Positions 18,806 to 28,339 of a stretch of 64,000 nucleotides of DNA are shown here, piece by piece. This DNA is from SAR324 cluster bacterium SAR324-CTD7B. Lineage in GTDB: Bacteria; SAR324; NAC60-12. The stretch covers positions 1 through 64,000 of the forward strand of contig LSNO01000116.1 of NCBI GenBank assembly GCA_002082305.1, in the 5' to 3' direction. A program made the position numbers and the translations under genes. Under the pieces are notes generated by a model. That model was not told where the DNA came from and ran no database searches. It was given only the letters and a program-made list of their open reading frames with translations. Positions within the stretch are counted from its first letter, which is position 1, and each line of letters opens with the position of its first letter.

Positions 18806-19696
18806 TTACCAAAGCCAAGCTGCACCACGAACTCCACTTGAATCTCCATGTTTTGCAGGAAGGATCGGTGTGGAAAATTCTCCTCCAAAAGTCCATTGAT
18901 GTACTAATTGCGGAACGGTTTTATATATCCGTGAAATATTTGAAATTCCTCCGCCGAGCACTAGAACATCCGGATCTAAACAATTTACTGCTGTTGCAAT
19001 TGCTCGGGCAAGTCTGTTTTCATAAATCTGCATAACTTTTTCAGCAGCAGCGTCACCATGTTCCAGCATTTCAACGATTTCACGACCATTTTTGTTTATT
19101 CCAGTTTGCAGCTCGTATTCATTTTCAAATCCAGTTCCGGAAATAAATGTTTCCAGACACCCACGCTGACCACAATAACAGTCAGTGCCAGGATATTCTT
19201 CCGGTCTCATCCAGCCCAAAGATATGTGTCCCCACTCACCTGCAATTGCTTGATGTCCGGTATGAACCTCCTGATCAATTGCTATTCCCCCGCCGCAGCC
19301 AGTACCAAGTATGATAGCGAAAACGACTTTTGAACCTGCACCTGCACCGTCTACTGCTTCAGAAACAGCGAGACAATTTGCATCATTTGCGAGGCGTACT
19401 TCACGCTTAAGTGCGGACTCCAAATCCAGGTCGAAATGCTTTCCGATTAACCAGGTGGAATTTGCGTTTTTAACTAGTCCGGTTTGCGGAGAAATTGCTC
19501 CGGGAATACCGACACCAACTGTACCTTTTTGTTTAGTTTCTGATTCCAGGTTAAGGACAATTCCAGCAATAGCGTTAACAGTTTCATCGTAGTCATGTCT
19601 TGGGGTGTCAATTCGTTTACGGATCAACTCTTCTCCTGTATCAGCAAGCGCGATACCCTCAATTTTAGTTCCACCCATGTCAATGCCGATTCGCAT
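18806..19696 (-). CDS. ROK-family sugar kinase (fructokinase or N-acetylhexosamine kinase-like)
   Basis: The N-terminal phosphate-binding motif is [17 protein letters not shown]. The catalytic region is LANDANCLA, and the second phosphate loop is [13 protein letters not shown]. The ROK zinc motif is [15 protein letters not shown], preceded by [10 protein letters not shown]. At 296 aa it is a kinase rather than a ROK repressor, since there is no N-terminal HTH. The GEWGH variant of the usual GExGH motif is found in Mak-type fructokinases. ATP-dependent phosphorylation of fructose or a related hexose is likely. Confidence 0.9.
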   Translation of the reverse strand: MRIGIDMGGTKIEGIALADTGEELIRKRIDTPRHDYDETVNAIAGIVLNLESETKQKGTVGVGIPGAISPQTGLVKNANSTWLIGKHFDLDLESALKREVRLANDANCLAVSEAVDGAGAGSKVVFAIILGTGCGGGIAIDQEVHTGHQAIAGEWGHISLGWMRPEEYPGTDCYCGQRGCLETFISGTGFENEYELQTGINKNGREIVEMLEHGDAAAEKVMQIYENRLARAIATAVNCLDPDVLVLGGGISNISRIYKTVPQLVHQWTFGGEFSTPILPAKHGDSSGVRGAAWLW

Positions 19697-19787
19697 TTTA
19701 TTCCTTTTTATTATTTCTAGTATTTGGACTTGAGATAATGAATTTATTCCTGCCTAGTGAATTTTATATAGTTGATGATCAGTTTTC

Positions 19788-20804
19788 TTATGATTCAGAG
19801 TTCAAATGCAATTCCAGATTATTAAGAGATCTGAAAATGCTCCATTTTTTTGACAGGCTAAATTGCCAGTTATTGTTGTCTGTATGAATTAATTCAAAAA
19901 TATTCTGGAGTTTGGCGTAACTCAATTTCAGTTCTGTTTGAGAATTGATAAAATTATGCATGATTTCCTGCTGAAGTAAATCATTTGCTTTCTCTAAATC
20001 AGTTAAAGACAAGACTTCCGGAGCCTCGCTTTTGTTATTTTGGCAGTGAAGTCTCCATTTTTCATACTGTGAATCCAGCCACTCTCGAAGAAGTTTGCTT
20101 TGTCCACTCATATCACTAATCCGGGATTGAAGCCCCTGCCGGCTTAATTCCTCCAAAAGCGGGACTAACTCCAGACGTACCCGGTTACGTAAGTATGCAT
20201 TACTTTGATTGGAAGAATCTTCCATCCAAGTCAGATTATTATTTTTTAAAAATACCTGCAGTTCCAATTTGCTGCAGTTGAGCAGAGGTCGGATGAAAGG
20301 AGTATTTTTCCAGCGCATTCCCTGCAAATTGGAAATATGTGATCCCCGGAGCCATTTTAGTAGAAAAGTTTCAGTTTGGTCATCGGCATGATGTCCTGTA
20401 GCAATACAGCCACCCCCTAAAGATTCAAGCAAAAGACAGGATTCTTCAATCCTCCAGTTTCTTGCCGACTCCTGTAGCCCAGGCTGTCCATGCTTCAGGT
20501 GTTTTGCTGTTTTATAATGAAAGGGTATTTTATGCAGTTTGGCAAGTGACTCGACGAAATCTTGTTCCTGTTGTGCTTCCGGACGCAACTGGTGGTTGAA
20601 GTGCAGAACATGTAATTTCAATCGAAGAAGTGTGCTGAGGCGCTGGAGCAAATTGAACAGAGCAACAGAGTCGCTTCCTCCACTAACACAGACGATAACC
20701 TCAAGGGGGCCTTTTTGAGAGTTTCTGTTTTTCTGTTTGTTTTCTGGAACTGCCAGTTGGTAAGTTTCCCAGTTTTTTTGAATTTTTTGAAGAAGACTCT
20801 CCAC
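19788..20804 (-). CDS. tilS: tRNA(Ile)-lysidine synthase
   Basis: TilS modifies C34 of the CAU-anticodon tRNA(Ile) so that it reads AUA. The PP-loop is VCVSGGSDSVALF. Further family motifs are LHVLHFNHQLR, GCIATGHHADDQTETFLLKWLRG and RNRVRLELVPLLE. The length of 338 aa indicates the N-terminal catalytic and linker domains with a shortened C-terminal part. It lies 36 bases after the unknown 411-aa gene on the same strand. Essential in most bacteria that use AUA codons. Confidence 0.94.
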   Translation of the reverse strand: MESLLQKIQKNWETYQLAVPENKQKNRNSQKGPLEVIVCVSGGSDSVALFNLLQRLSTLLRLKLHVLHFNHQLRPEAQQEQDFVESLAKLHKIPFHYKTAKHLKHGQPGLQESARNWRIEESCLLLESLGGGCIATGHHADDQTETFLLKWLRGSHISNLQGMRWKNTPFIRPLLNCSKLELQVFLKNNNLTWMEDSSNQSNAYLRNRVRLELVPLLEELSRQGLQSRISDMSGQSKLLREWLDSQYEKWRLHCQNNKSEAPEVLSLTDLEKANDLLQQEIMHNFINSQTELKLSYAKLQNIFELIHTDNNNWQFSLSKKWSIFRSLNNLELHLNSES

Positions 20805-20840
20805 ATGAAGTTTCAGGTCAAGCTTATTTAAAGCGAACTT

Positions 20841-22076
20841 TTAAGTGTGTTCACCCTCGACTTTATTCAACTGAGCCAGCAAGCTCTCTAAACGTTTTTG
20901 GAGTGGGACAAAACTTTCATCAACAGTCACAGCAGCATCCACGGAATCTTTTCCTAATTTTACCAAATTCATTACACCATCTTCGGTAAAGCGCATTAAA
21001 TCCCTGTGTATAAAACCATAATGGGTTAAATTCCCAAACTCTGTAAGAACAGGAAGATCTGATTTTTTTGGAGTAGTTTTCGATGTAAGTTTCAGCGCTT
21101 TGCGGTAAGCGACAACTGCAAGATTGTATACCGGAGCCATGTTTTCTCGGGCTCTTCGGTCACCGCATTCAATCCTCAACAATTGATATTTTAGAGCTTG
21201 CATTTGAATTCGGCCCTCCATCACCAGAGGATATGTCAACTTGTTGTCAATTCGGCCCAGTAGTTGTGCCAAGTCAAGTCCTGCTCCATGCAGTAGAGGG
21301 ACCTGCTTTAGCATTTCAATTGCCTGTACTGCTTTGCTGATGATCATATTCTGCTTATTTGGATTTTCTTTTTCTGATTCGCCACTAAAAAATGAAGAGG
21401 ACGCTTTTTCTTTTGATGTCAGCTCTTCAATTTCTTCGTGTGAAAGCGTTGAAGTCATCTTGGTTTTTACTCTTTGAATTATCGTTTCACAATTATCTAT
21501 CAAGGCCTCTGCAATTTGGATTTCGGTTTTCATAGATTCAGTATCTTTCACATGGGAATCTTCCGTATCTTCGTCATCTACATCTATACCACTCATATTC
21601 ACATTTTTCAGAACTTCTGACCTGATGGCCATCATGTTGTGTTTGTGAAGATTTGCCAGACGCTCCAGATAAGCACGATAAGTATGCATAACCAACTGCA
21701 GAAAGGTTGTAGTTATATCACTAAGATATATTGGTATTGAAGCCTGAAGCATCATGTTCAAATGAGTTTGAAGGTGATGAACTTTTCTGTCTGCCATCAT
21801 AGCATTGACCAGGCGCAAACGAACCAGAGGGTCGGTAGGGTCACTATCTAATTGTTTGATTAGCTTTGAGACCTCTTTGTTATTTGGCGCATCATTCCCC
21901 AGAATCCTTCCATCAACATGCGGGTTTACCTGTTTTTTGCCACCGAATATTTTATTTAGCCCAGTTTTTTTATTAGATTGTTTAATATCTTTGATAATTT
22001 CACGAAGTTGTTTTTGAAAGCCGATGAAATTAACATTTGGTGTATTTGGATTTTCTATTGGTTCTTTTGAGGCCAT
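20841..22076 (-). CDS. Unknown 411-aa helical protein next to the adenylate cyclase-like gene
   Basis: I do not recognise the family. The sequence is almost entirely helical. Residues ~75-160 look TPR-like (DPTDPLVRLRLVNAMMADRK, YLSDITTTFLQLVMHTYRAY). An acidic spacer (GIDVDDEDTEDSHVKDTESM) and a second helical block follow, with a Ser/Glu/Lys-rich loop at ~220-245. There is no signal peptide or membrane segment, so it is cytoplasmic. It follows the class I adenylate cyclase-like gene by 128 bases on the same strand and precedes tilS by 36. A role as partner or regulator of the cyclase-like protein is inference from position only. Confidence 0.75.
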   Translation of the reverse strand: MASKEPIENPNTPNVNFIGFQKQLREIIKDIKQSNKKTGLNKIFGGKKQVNPHVDGRILGNDAPNNKEVSKLIKQLDSDPTDPLVRLRLVNAMMADRKVHHLQTHLNMMLQASIPIYLSDITTTFLQLVMHTYRAYLERLANLHKHNMMAIRSEVLKNVNMSGIDVDDEDTEDSHVKDTESMKTEIQIAEALIDNCETIIQRVKTKMTSTLSHEEIEELTSKEKASSSFFSGESEKENPNKQNMIISKAVQAIEMLKQVPLLHGAGLDLAQLLGRIDNKLTYPLVMEGRIQMQALKYQLLRIECGDRRARENMAPVYNLAVVAYRKALKLTSKTTPKKSDLPVLTEFGNLTHYGFIHRDLMRFTEDGVMNLVKLGKDSVDAAVTVDESFVPLQKRLESLLAQLNKVEGEHT

Positions 22077-22204
22077 GATTTAGCTAAGGAACTTGGTTAT
22101 AAAGATATCAAACCATCTGACAATGTCATTATACGAATACAGGTTAAATAAGGGAACTTATTTCTCTGTTCTTTTTCTTGCCACCCGCATCAGGTAAAAT
22201 GAAA

Positions 22205-25200
22205 TTAGCCGTGGAGCGATGCTCTGCCGATCTGATCAAATGTTCTTGTCAGTGGAGGTGGCAGCAGATGTTCTCTTGTACCAATTGAATCATTAGGCCA
22301 GAGTGTGTTGGCAATCCCGTTGAGATAGTTCTGTTGAAATTTTGGAGTAATAGGAAGTTTATAATTTGCTCCATTGACCCAAATCCGCAAACGAGGCAGG
22401 TGTGATGCTCGTATTGGAATTTTTAGAGCAGATAAATGGCGCATGAATAAAATCCGGCACTCCCGACTATTGAGACGCATAAAAAATTCAGCCAAGGCAG
22501 AATCTCCACCAATTCTTAACTTAGGTGGAACCTTTTTGATTACAATTTGTCTAATATCAAAAGCGATAACAAATTGCTCTCCAAGATTGTCTCGTACGAT
22601 TAGTGAAATAATATTGAGCTTGTTGACATTACACACCATCAAAACATCTCGTATGTAATGAATGTTTTCCATCAGTTCCCGTGATGAAACAGAAAAATGC
22701 GAGAAAAATGATATTATTTCAGTAGCCAATGTGAACAATGCACCACCCGAAACTGGATTCATTGCAACATCACTATGAACCTGTGCGGCAGGTTTTTCAA
22801 AAGTAGAAAGATATTTGCCTCCAAAGCCAACGTAACCGCTAAAAGTACAACGTGCAATACCTTCCACCAGATTTTCTTCAAACATCGGAATAACTGTTTC
22901 TGCACCACTTTTTCCTCCACCTGCTTCTTTACGACTCAACATGGAACTGAATTGCCATTTTCCACTTTTTCGTACAAACTCAACCTTTATTCTTGATCGA
23001 GGAATACTCAAACTTTTTGAAATAGGTAACAGTACCTGAAATGGTTTTCTTTCAAAGTTTCTTTCAAAATGGAATTTAAAAATCACATTTTCCAGTGGGT
23101 CGCCTGCAACACTTACCTTAGCATTTGTGATGGTTTTTCTGACCCAGCTTTCCTTCATTATTAAGTCATACTGTTTAAAATAATCAACAATGTTGCCTTG
23201 TACGCTTTTTAGTTTTTGTAATTCCTCATAAACAATCTTAGCCTGCATTTGTTCAAGTTTGTTGAGTGGGATTTTCTTTTTAAGTTTTACCAGTACCTTC
23301 CTGTCCTCAATTGAAACACGTTGATTTACAACATCGAGCAAAGGGCTGAGAATGTTGGCTGCTTTTTCTTTCTCAAATCCTTTCTCACTCAGACGTGCCA
23401 GTTGATTGGATATTTGAGTCAGAGCGCGTGTATGTCCAATTTTACAAAGTTTATTCTCAACTCGAGTCATTGACTCAAGAAAAAGCTTCTTCAGTATTTT
23501 TTCCATTTTGTTTCCTGCGTCATCCCGCCCTTCTGAAAATCGAATTAATTCACGACGGTCTTCGGGAATGGAGAAGAAAATTTTATAAAAATCAACTAAT
23601 GCTCTGCTGCGCCAGGTTGAATTTTCGTCTAACCATACAGGGTTTCCGTCATCTCCAAAATTAATAACATCAGAAATTCGCATGTGCTGTGCAAAGCAAA
23701 AAACAATATTTTTTTGAGTTTCAGACAGCGTGTTGAGTTCAAAATCCGGTTCTTCTTCCTCCTCTTGTTCATAGCTTTCAAAACGTACCAGCATTTCAGT
23801 AAATTTAAGCCACCACGGGTCAAGCTGTAAAGCAGGGTAGTCGTCTTCCATCCTAACAATTGCATCAATCAGAGGCCCTTTTCGATTTTCTCGAATAAAG
23901 TAACGTCCCTCCGGATTCCATAACAATCTGGTCAAACTTGTAGGCAGTTCATCTTCTTCATCAATACAGACAATCATTTCCAGCCACCAGCAATTGAGAA
24001 GAGCTTTGGGAAGGTTACGGTGACTTATTTTCTCACTTTCCCTCAAAAATATGGGAATTGCGTGCCCCAAAAACATTTCTCGCGGAATGATTATTTCACC
24101 CCAGTTTGGTAGCTTTCCCAAGATGAATGATTCTGTCTCTTCCTCCAATATTTGGTTCTTTTCAGTAACATTCTTATTAATCTGTACTTCACCTGTATCA
24201 TTTTCAGTAACTTTATTATTTTTTCTATATTCAGCAGCAAGGTTTTGTTTCAGGGTCCATTCTGCTTCAGGAAAAACTCCAATTGAGGAGAGAATTTTAA
24301 AATTTTTCGGCAGGTCAAAAGGCATTGGTGTAATACCACAGATCATAGCAGCAGGGTTGAGAAGAAAATCGTTAAGCATCAGTGCATAGGCCATACTTCC
24401 ATCTGGAGAAACCAAAAATGGTGTGTGCTGACCGGCGCGCTGCTTCCGCAAAATATTAGTAAAAAAATGAATTTTGGTAGTCGGATATTTTTTAGTCAGG
24501 TATGCTTCTGCCTGCTGGATTTTGAGATGTAACGGATATTCAATTTCAGCTTCGAGATCTTTGGCTTGTCCGTTTGAAAAAGTTTCAATCATCCTAACAG
24601 TCCTGGAACTGTAATTTATTTCCAGTTTTGACAATACCTGCTGTTCCAGTCCATCCTTAAATACAACATTATGAGAACTGAAGTGTTGTTTGAGTGTTTG
24701 CATTGCTTCTGAAAGTTTGTTCATAGAAGCATATGCAACATGAGAAGAAAGATATTCAAAAAACTCAGTCAAGAGTGTTGAAAGCTGAGAATTATTTGTT
24801 AAGCTGTTCAAAAAACATTCGTTCTTTTTTTCCTCCGGAAGAGATTCAGGTGCAAGATTGTTATTGACTCCATAACGCCACAAAATTTGACGGGCACCAG
24901 CCACATCCAGAAAAGTTGTACGGTAATAATTTGTCAAACAATTTAAAACCTTTTCTTTACTCAATTGCTTTAAGGAATAGGGGAAGGCTTTTTGCTGTAA
25001 ATCTCCTCCTCCTATTTTCAAAAATGAGAAAAACTTTTTAAGCGGCTCCAGAAAATTTTCACAATCAGGATATTTATTTAAAGTTGAAATCACTGATTTT
25101 TGGAAGAATTGTTTTTGCTCTTCTGCGGGTCGTTTTTGTATATGTTCTTGAATCAGTTTCCTTAACTCTTTGCGGTAGCTGCTGGCAAATATAAATTCTA

Positions 25201-26065
25201 TCACTTGTTGCTCTTCTTCGCTTAACCCTGCACTGTACTGCTCTCTTAAAGTTCCGGCAGCCGCTTTTTTTGTTACCAGTCGTTCTTGAGTAGTGAGGCC
25301 ATTAATGTAATAGTCGTCATAAAAAGACTCCATTACATTTGCAATTAGTGCGACAAGAAAATCTGCATCATTCCAGCTGAATTTGAATTCCGGATTGGAA
25401 TTAATAATGATTTGTGCATCCATATCAGAATCAGGTTTGTGTCCGATTCCACCCAAACTCCCTATGGTAGTCAGTGACTTGATCAACTGCCCGGATTCCT
25501 GTTTGAAATTGCTCATGAGGTCTGTTCCGGAAAATTCCTCCTCAAGATGTGCATCCATTCCTGCTTCTCCCTTAATTGAGGCAGAAGGTAAAAATCTTTC
25601 TAGTCCTTCAATTCCATGAATTGCCCCCTTCTGAAAAACATCGAAGGTCATAGTACTCATTACTGGTTTTCCTTCTTCATCGAACTCACCAGTCTTTTCC
25701 TGTAACTCTAACGGGGCAACGTTTTCGGGATTGATGTCAAAAAGGAGAATCCCTTCGAAAATTGTCTGGTGCATTTCTTGATCAGAAAGCTGCATTAGAC
25801 TTTCTAAACGTAAGCGGTTTATTCGACCCATCTCATTAAATTCCCTTTGTGCGTATTCTTTCCATTTCTTTAAATGCACATCGTGGTAGGATCCACGCAA
25901 GGAATCACAGATTTGATTTGTATTGAGTGATTGCAACAGTGTTTTAAAGCTGCTTGCAGCAAATTCTCCTTGGGGATTACAAGGAATCTGTACATTAAAC
26001 GAGCACAGAAGTTCCAGTTGTTGGTCTAGTTGGGAGGGCGCATCGGTGTTTGTAACTGTTGTCAT
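22205..26065 (-). CDS. Class I adenylate cyclase-like protein, 1286 aa
   Basis: The nucleotidyltransferase motif of class I (enterobacterial-type) cyclases is recognisable near residues 205-225: TIGSLGGIGHKPDSDMDAQI, compared with GS..S.GQ...SDLDIW. Further on, KIHFFTNILRKQRAG, SMAYALMLNDFLLNPAAMIC and FLRESEKISHRNLPKALLNC match, loosely, the FFxxDxxRFR, LLLDEFYRT and SPYKAxLKxLLLE blocks. About 250-300 helical residues are inserted between the first and second blocks, and the C-terminal half (~900-1286) is long. Enterobacterial CyaA is about 850 aa. By eye the third acidic position (FFLID in E. coli) reads FFTN, so activity is doubtful. It would make cAMP from ATP if active. It lies downstream of flgH, on the same strand. 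Confidence 0.65.
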   Translation of the reverse strand: MTTVTNTDAPSQLDQQLELLCSFNVQIPCNPQGEFAASSFKTLLQSLNTNQICDSLRGSYHDVHLKKWKEYAQREFNEMGRINRLRLESLMQLSDQEMHQTIFEGILLFDINPENVAPLELQEKTGEFDEEGKPVMSTMTFDVFQKGAIHGIEGLERFLPSASIKGEAGMDAHLEEEFSGTDLMSNFKQESGQLIKSLTTIGSLGGIGHKPDSDMDAQIIINSNPEFKFSWNDADFLVALIANVMESFYDDYYINGLTTQERLVTKKAAAGTLREQYSAGLSEEEQQVIEFIFASSYRKELRKLIQEHIQKRPAEEQKQFFQKSVISTLNKYPDCENFLEPLKKFFSFLKIGGGDLQQKAFPYSLKQLSKEKVLNCLTNYYRTTFLDVAGARQILWRYGVNNNLAPESLPEEKKNECFLNSLTNNSQLSTLLTEFFEYLSSHVAYASMNKLSEAMQTLKQHFSSHNVVFKDGLEQQVLSKLEINYSSRTVRMIETFSNGQAKDLEAEIEYPLHLKIQQAEAYLTKKYPTTKIHFFTNILRKQRAGQHTPFLVSPDGSMAYALMLNDFLLNPAAMICGITPMPFDLPKNFKILSSIGVFPEAEWTLKQNLAAEYRKNNKVTENDTGEVQINKNVTEKNQILEEETESFILGKLPNWGEIIIPREMFLGHAIPIFLRESEKISHRNLPKALLNCWWLEMIVCIDEEDELPTSLTRLLWNPEGRYFIRENRKGPLIDAIVRMEDDYPALQLDPWWLKFTEMLVRFESYEQEEEEEPDFELNTLSETQKNIVFCFAQHMRISDVINFGDDGNPVWLDENSTWRSRALVDFYKIFFSIPEDRRELIRFSEGRDDAGNKMEKILKKLFLESMTRVENKLCKIGHTRALTQISNQLARLSEKGFEKEKAANILSPLLDVVNQRVSIEDRKVLVKLKKKIPLNKLEQMQAKIVYEELQKLKSVQGNIVDYFKQYDLIMKESWVRKTITNAKVSVAGDPLENVIFKFHFERNFERKPFQVLLPISKSLSIPRSRIKVEFVRKSGKWQFSSMLSRKEAGGGKSGAETVIPMFEENLVEGIARCTFSGYVGFGGKYLSTFEKPAAQVHSDVAMNPVSGGALFTLATEIISFFSHFSVSSRELMENIHYIRDVLMVCNVNKLNIISLIVRDNLGEQFVIAFDIRQIVIKKVPPKLRIGGDSALAEFFMRLNSRECRILFMRHLSALKIPIRASHLPRLRIWVNGANYKLPITPKFQQNYLNGIANTLWPNDSIGTREHLLPPPLTRTFDQIGRASLHG

Positions 26066-26405
26066 ATAATCAGTTAAGCAATGTGATCTGAATAATAAAG
26101 TGAATTGTCACCTACTTGTATAACAAAGCCATTGAAAAATCTGAATGCAAATTTCAAGTAATAACAGTTTCACATTGGGGCAGACAATAATGAAAAAGGT
26201 TAAGAAAAGTATAGGGTTTCAAGCATTCAAAAACCCCCATTCCCTTGACATGGAGTCAAGAGGAAAATTTCTTTGAGTATATATTTGTTATTCCGTATGG
26301 GAATGACTTGAGAAATTATTGAGGTGTTTTGGGAGTAGATCGGCTTTGGACAAACCTGTGGATGCTGAAAAGACTGCGGAGAATATCAGAGAAATTCCTT
26401 CCTCT
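26066..26405. other. Intergenic region with two hairpins and a short palindrome
   Basis: No gene is supported here. Bases 26214-26219 and 26231-26236 (GGGTTT/AAACCC) and 26244-26249 and 26255-26260 (CTTGAC/GTCAAG) form two adjacent hairpins between flgH and the cyclase-like gene. A run of T lies between them on the minus strand, but no classic terminator is formed. GTGAATTGTCAC (26100-26111) is a palindrome 35 bases upstream of the cyclase-like start. Confidence 0.5.
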
Positions 26406-27176
26406 TTACTGTGCACCGCCTTTAGCCATATCACCTAGGCGACCTAAGAATCCGGCTTTTTGCTTGCCCAGCAATGGTGCAAGTTTTTGGAGGCGCTCGC
26501 GGACGAGGCTTCCGCTTTGCTGACGCTTGATTTTAACGTTTGGATTTGCAAGTTTACTGGCAGAAACAACGTTTGAATCATTTACGTCTGCAGGACGTAA
26601 AATCCCGGTAACAGTCGTAATATAACGGACTTGATTACGCTGGCGATAATCGATTTTTTGACCTTTGATAAGCATGTTTCCATCGGGAAGTACACGAATG
26701 ACACGTGCAGAAATGCCATCCAGATTTCGCAAAATTTGATTTTGTTCTTCTTCAATTGAATCTCTGAGAGTCAGAGCTTCAAGAGCAACGTTCGCTGTTT
26801 CTGCACCTCCGGCAGGTTGTCCCTCTGCCGGTGTTTTGGGTGGAGGCACATTCACTATTAAACTCATTTCGTTGATACTCAACAAATCTCCGCGGAAACG
26901 TGCACGATGATCCCTTAGCAAATTACCAAATGAGGATTCATATCGCCAGAGGGAACCTTCATAGCGGTTTCTGCTTGTAGAAATACGCTTACGCCGTAAG
27001 CGCTTTGCAGTCCGTTTTAAATTGTCATTCATTTTTTTTACTTCATAAGCGGCCAAAACCTCAGCAGGAGGTTTCGGTTGTGGTCTTGACGGAACGCAAC
27101 CTATGAGGCTCAGAACCAGAAATGTGGCCAGAAACCAATGAAATAAACCTGAAAATGGAATTAATAATTTATACAC
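26406..27176 (-). CDS. flgH: Flagellar L-ring lipoprotein FlgH
   Basis: FlgH forms the outer-membrane L-ring bushing around the flagellar rod. A lipoprotein signal with lipobox LIGC (Cys about residue 27) is present. The conserved family sequence follows: SLWRYESSFGNLLRDHRARF, GDLLSINEMSLIVN, and the C-terminal half ARVIRVLPDGNMLIKGQKID, with VRYITTVTGILRPADV and NVVSASKLANPNVKI. At 256 aa it is slightly longer than typical because of a basic insert (RTAKRLRRKRIS). The gene belongs to the flgF-flgG-flgA-flgH cluster; flgI, the usual next gene, is not here. Confidence 0.94.
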   Translation of the reverse strand: MYKLLIPFSGLFHWFLATFLVLSLIGCVPSRPQPKPPAEVLAAYEVKKMNDNLKRTAKRLRRKRISTSRNRYEGSLWRYESSFGNLLRDHRARFRGDLLSINEMSLIVNVPPPKTPAEGQPAGGAETANVALEALTLRDSIEEEQNQILRNLDGISARVIRVLPDGNMLIKGQKIDYRQRNQVRYITTVTGILRPADVNDSNVVSASKLANPNVKIKRQQSGSLVRERLQKLAPLLGKQKAGFLGRLGDMAKGGAQ

Positions 27177-27218
27177 TGATTAAAATTGTGAAAATTCTAG
27201 TTTAGAAACCATATCAAT

Positions 27219-28208
27219 TTAATTTACCAACACCATATTTCTGGTTTTGACAGTCGCAAAAACCACGATTTTACTGACTGTGTTTTTCACCGGAATTCGT
27301 TCACCTTTTCGGCCTTTGGCCAATGAAATTCCAGGTGCAGAAAGACGTATAAACGGTGTTTCGAAGACAATTTGCAAACGATCTCCGGATTTCACCAGCG
27401 GCGGATCTGAAAGTGTGTTTCCCTGAATCGCTTCGCTTGGAGTGATTGTACGTGTTGATATTTTGCCAATTAGCTGTTCTTTGTCTGTTACATATTCACG
27501 CGGCATGCGGTCCACATTTTTGCGAATTTTCAACAAATCCGATTCTTCAATTATATGGTTACGTTTGATAGTATTGCGTGCAACATACACTTCCTTGTAA
27601 ATTTTTAAATATGTCCGTACTGAGACTTTCCTGATAGCTTTGCCATCAACACTAAACTCGACCTCATAATTACGGTAACCGCCTTCTTTTTTGTAATTTC
27701 CTTTTGAGGAAATTACATAGCTTACCTGTCCGCGTGGTAGAAAAATATCCCTTATCTTTGCCAGCAGACGAGGTTTCAAGTCAGAAAAACCTTTTGTTTC
27801 TTTAATGTGATTCAATACTACCTGCTCTATATCATTGCCAGATATTTTGAGTGCTGCCCGCTGAATGCTTGTTGAGTCTGATCCAGGAAAAACGAATTTC
27901 TTAATGTTGACTTTGTGGGAGCGCAAGCGGGAGAGAATCAGAGAACGGGTAACGGTTAATTTCCTTCCTGGCAAAGGTGCACGTCCTATGACGACTTTGG
28001 CCAGTCTGTCCAACAGTATGAAATCTTCCCCTTCTAGCTGGGCAATTTCACCAAGTCGATATTCATCGCTGTTAATCACTGAAGATTGTGGCAGGAAAAT
28101 TTTGATTTGCTGTGCTTCAGGGGCAGTATTCCCGTTGGAAAATACTGTTCCGGAATATAATAAAAATAACAGCAACAATAGTCCGTAACGATACGGATAA
28201 GGTCTCAT
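27219..28208 (-). CDS. flgA: Flagellar P-ring assembly chaperone FlgA
   Basis: FlgA is the periplasmic chaperone for FlgI polymerisation into the P-ring. The SAF domain is clear (VYVARNTIKRNHIIEESDLL, then EQLIGKISTRTITPSEAIQ). The C-terminal domain reads VKSGDRLQIVFETPFIRLSA. I start at ATG 28208, which gives a normal signal peptide (MRPYPYRYGLLLLLFLLYSG). A longer frame from 28253 adds 15 residues before it; neither start has a convincing ribosome binding site. It lies 42 bases before flgH. Confidence 0.9.
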   Translation of the reverse strand: MRPYPYRYGLLLLLFLLYSGTVFSNGNTAPEAQQIKIFLPQSSVINSDEYRLGEIAQLEGEDFILLDRLAKVVIGRAPLPGRKLTVTRSLILSRLRSHKVNIKKFVFPGSDSTSIQRAALKISGNDIEQVVLNHIKETKGFSDLKPRLLAKIRDIFLPRGQVSYVISSKGNYKKEGGYRNYEVEFSVDGKAIRKVSVRTYLKIYKEVYVARNTIKRNHIIEESDLLKIRKNVDRMPREYVTDKEQLIGKISTRTITPSEAIQGNTLSDPPLVKSGDRLQIVFETPFIRLSAPGISLAKGRKGERIPVKNTVSKIVVFATVKTRNMVLVN

Positions 28209-28339
28209 TGCTATAGCTTTTGTTTTAATAATTAAGTGCGCTAATGACGGCATTATATTTATGCGAATCCTTAAGTACGTAGAGGGAAAAACTATTGTTA
28301 TACTTTTGCTTTATCCAAATTTGCCTGGCAGTTAATTAA

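Noticed and set aside
26329-26523. 64-codon plus-strand frame over the flgH 3' end
   Set aside because: More than half is antisense to conserved FlgH residues.
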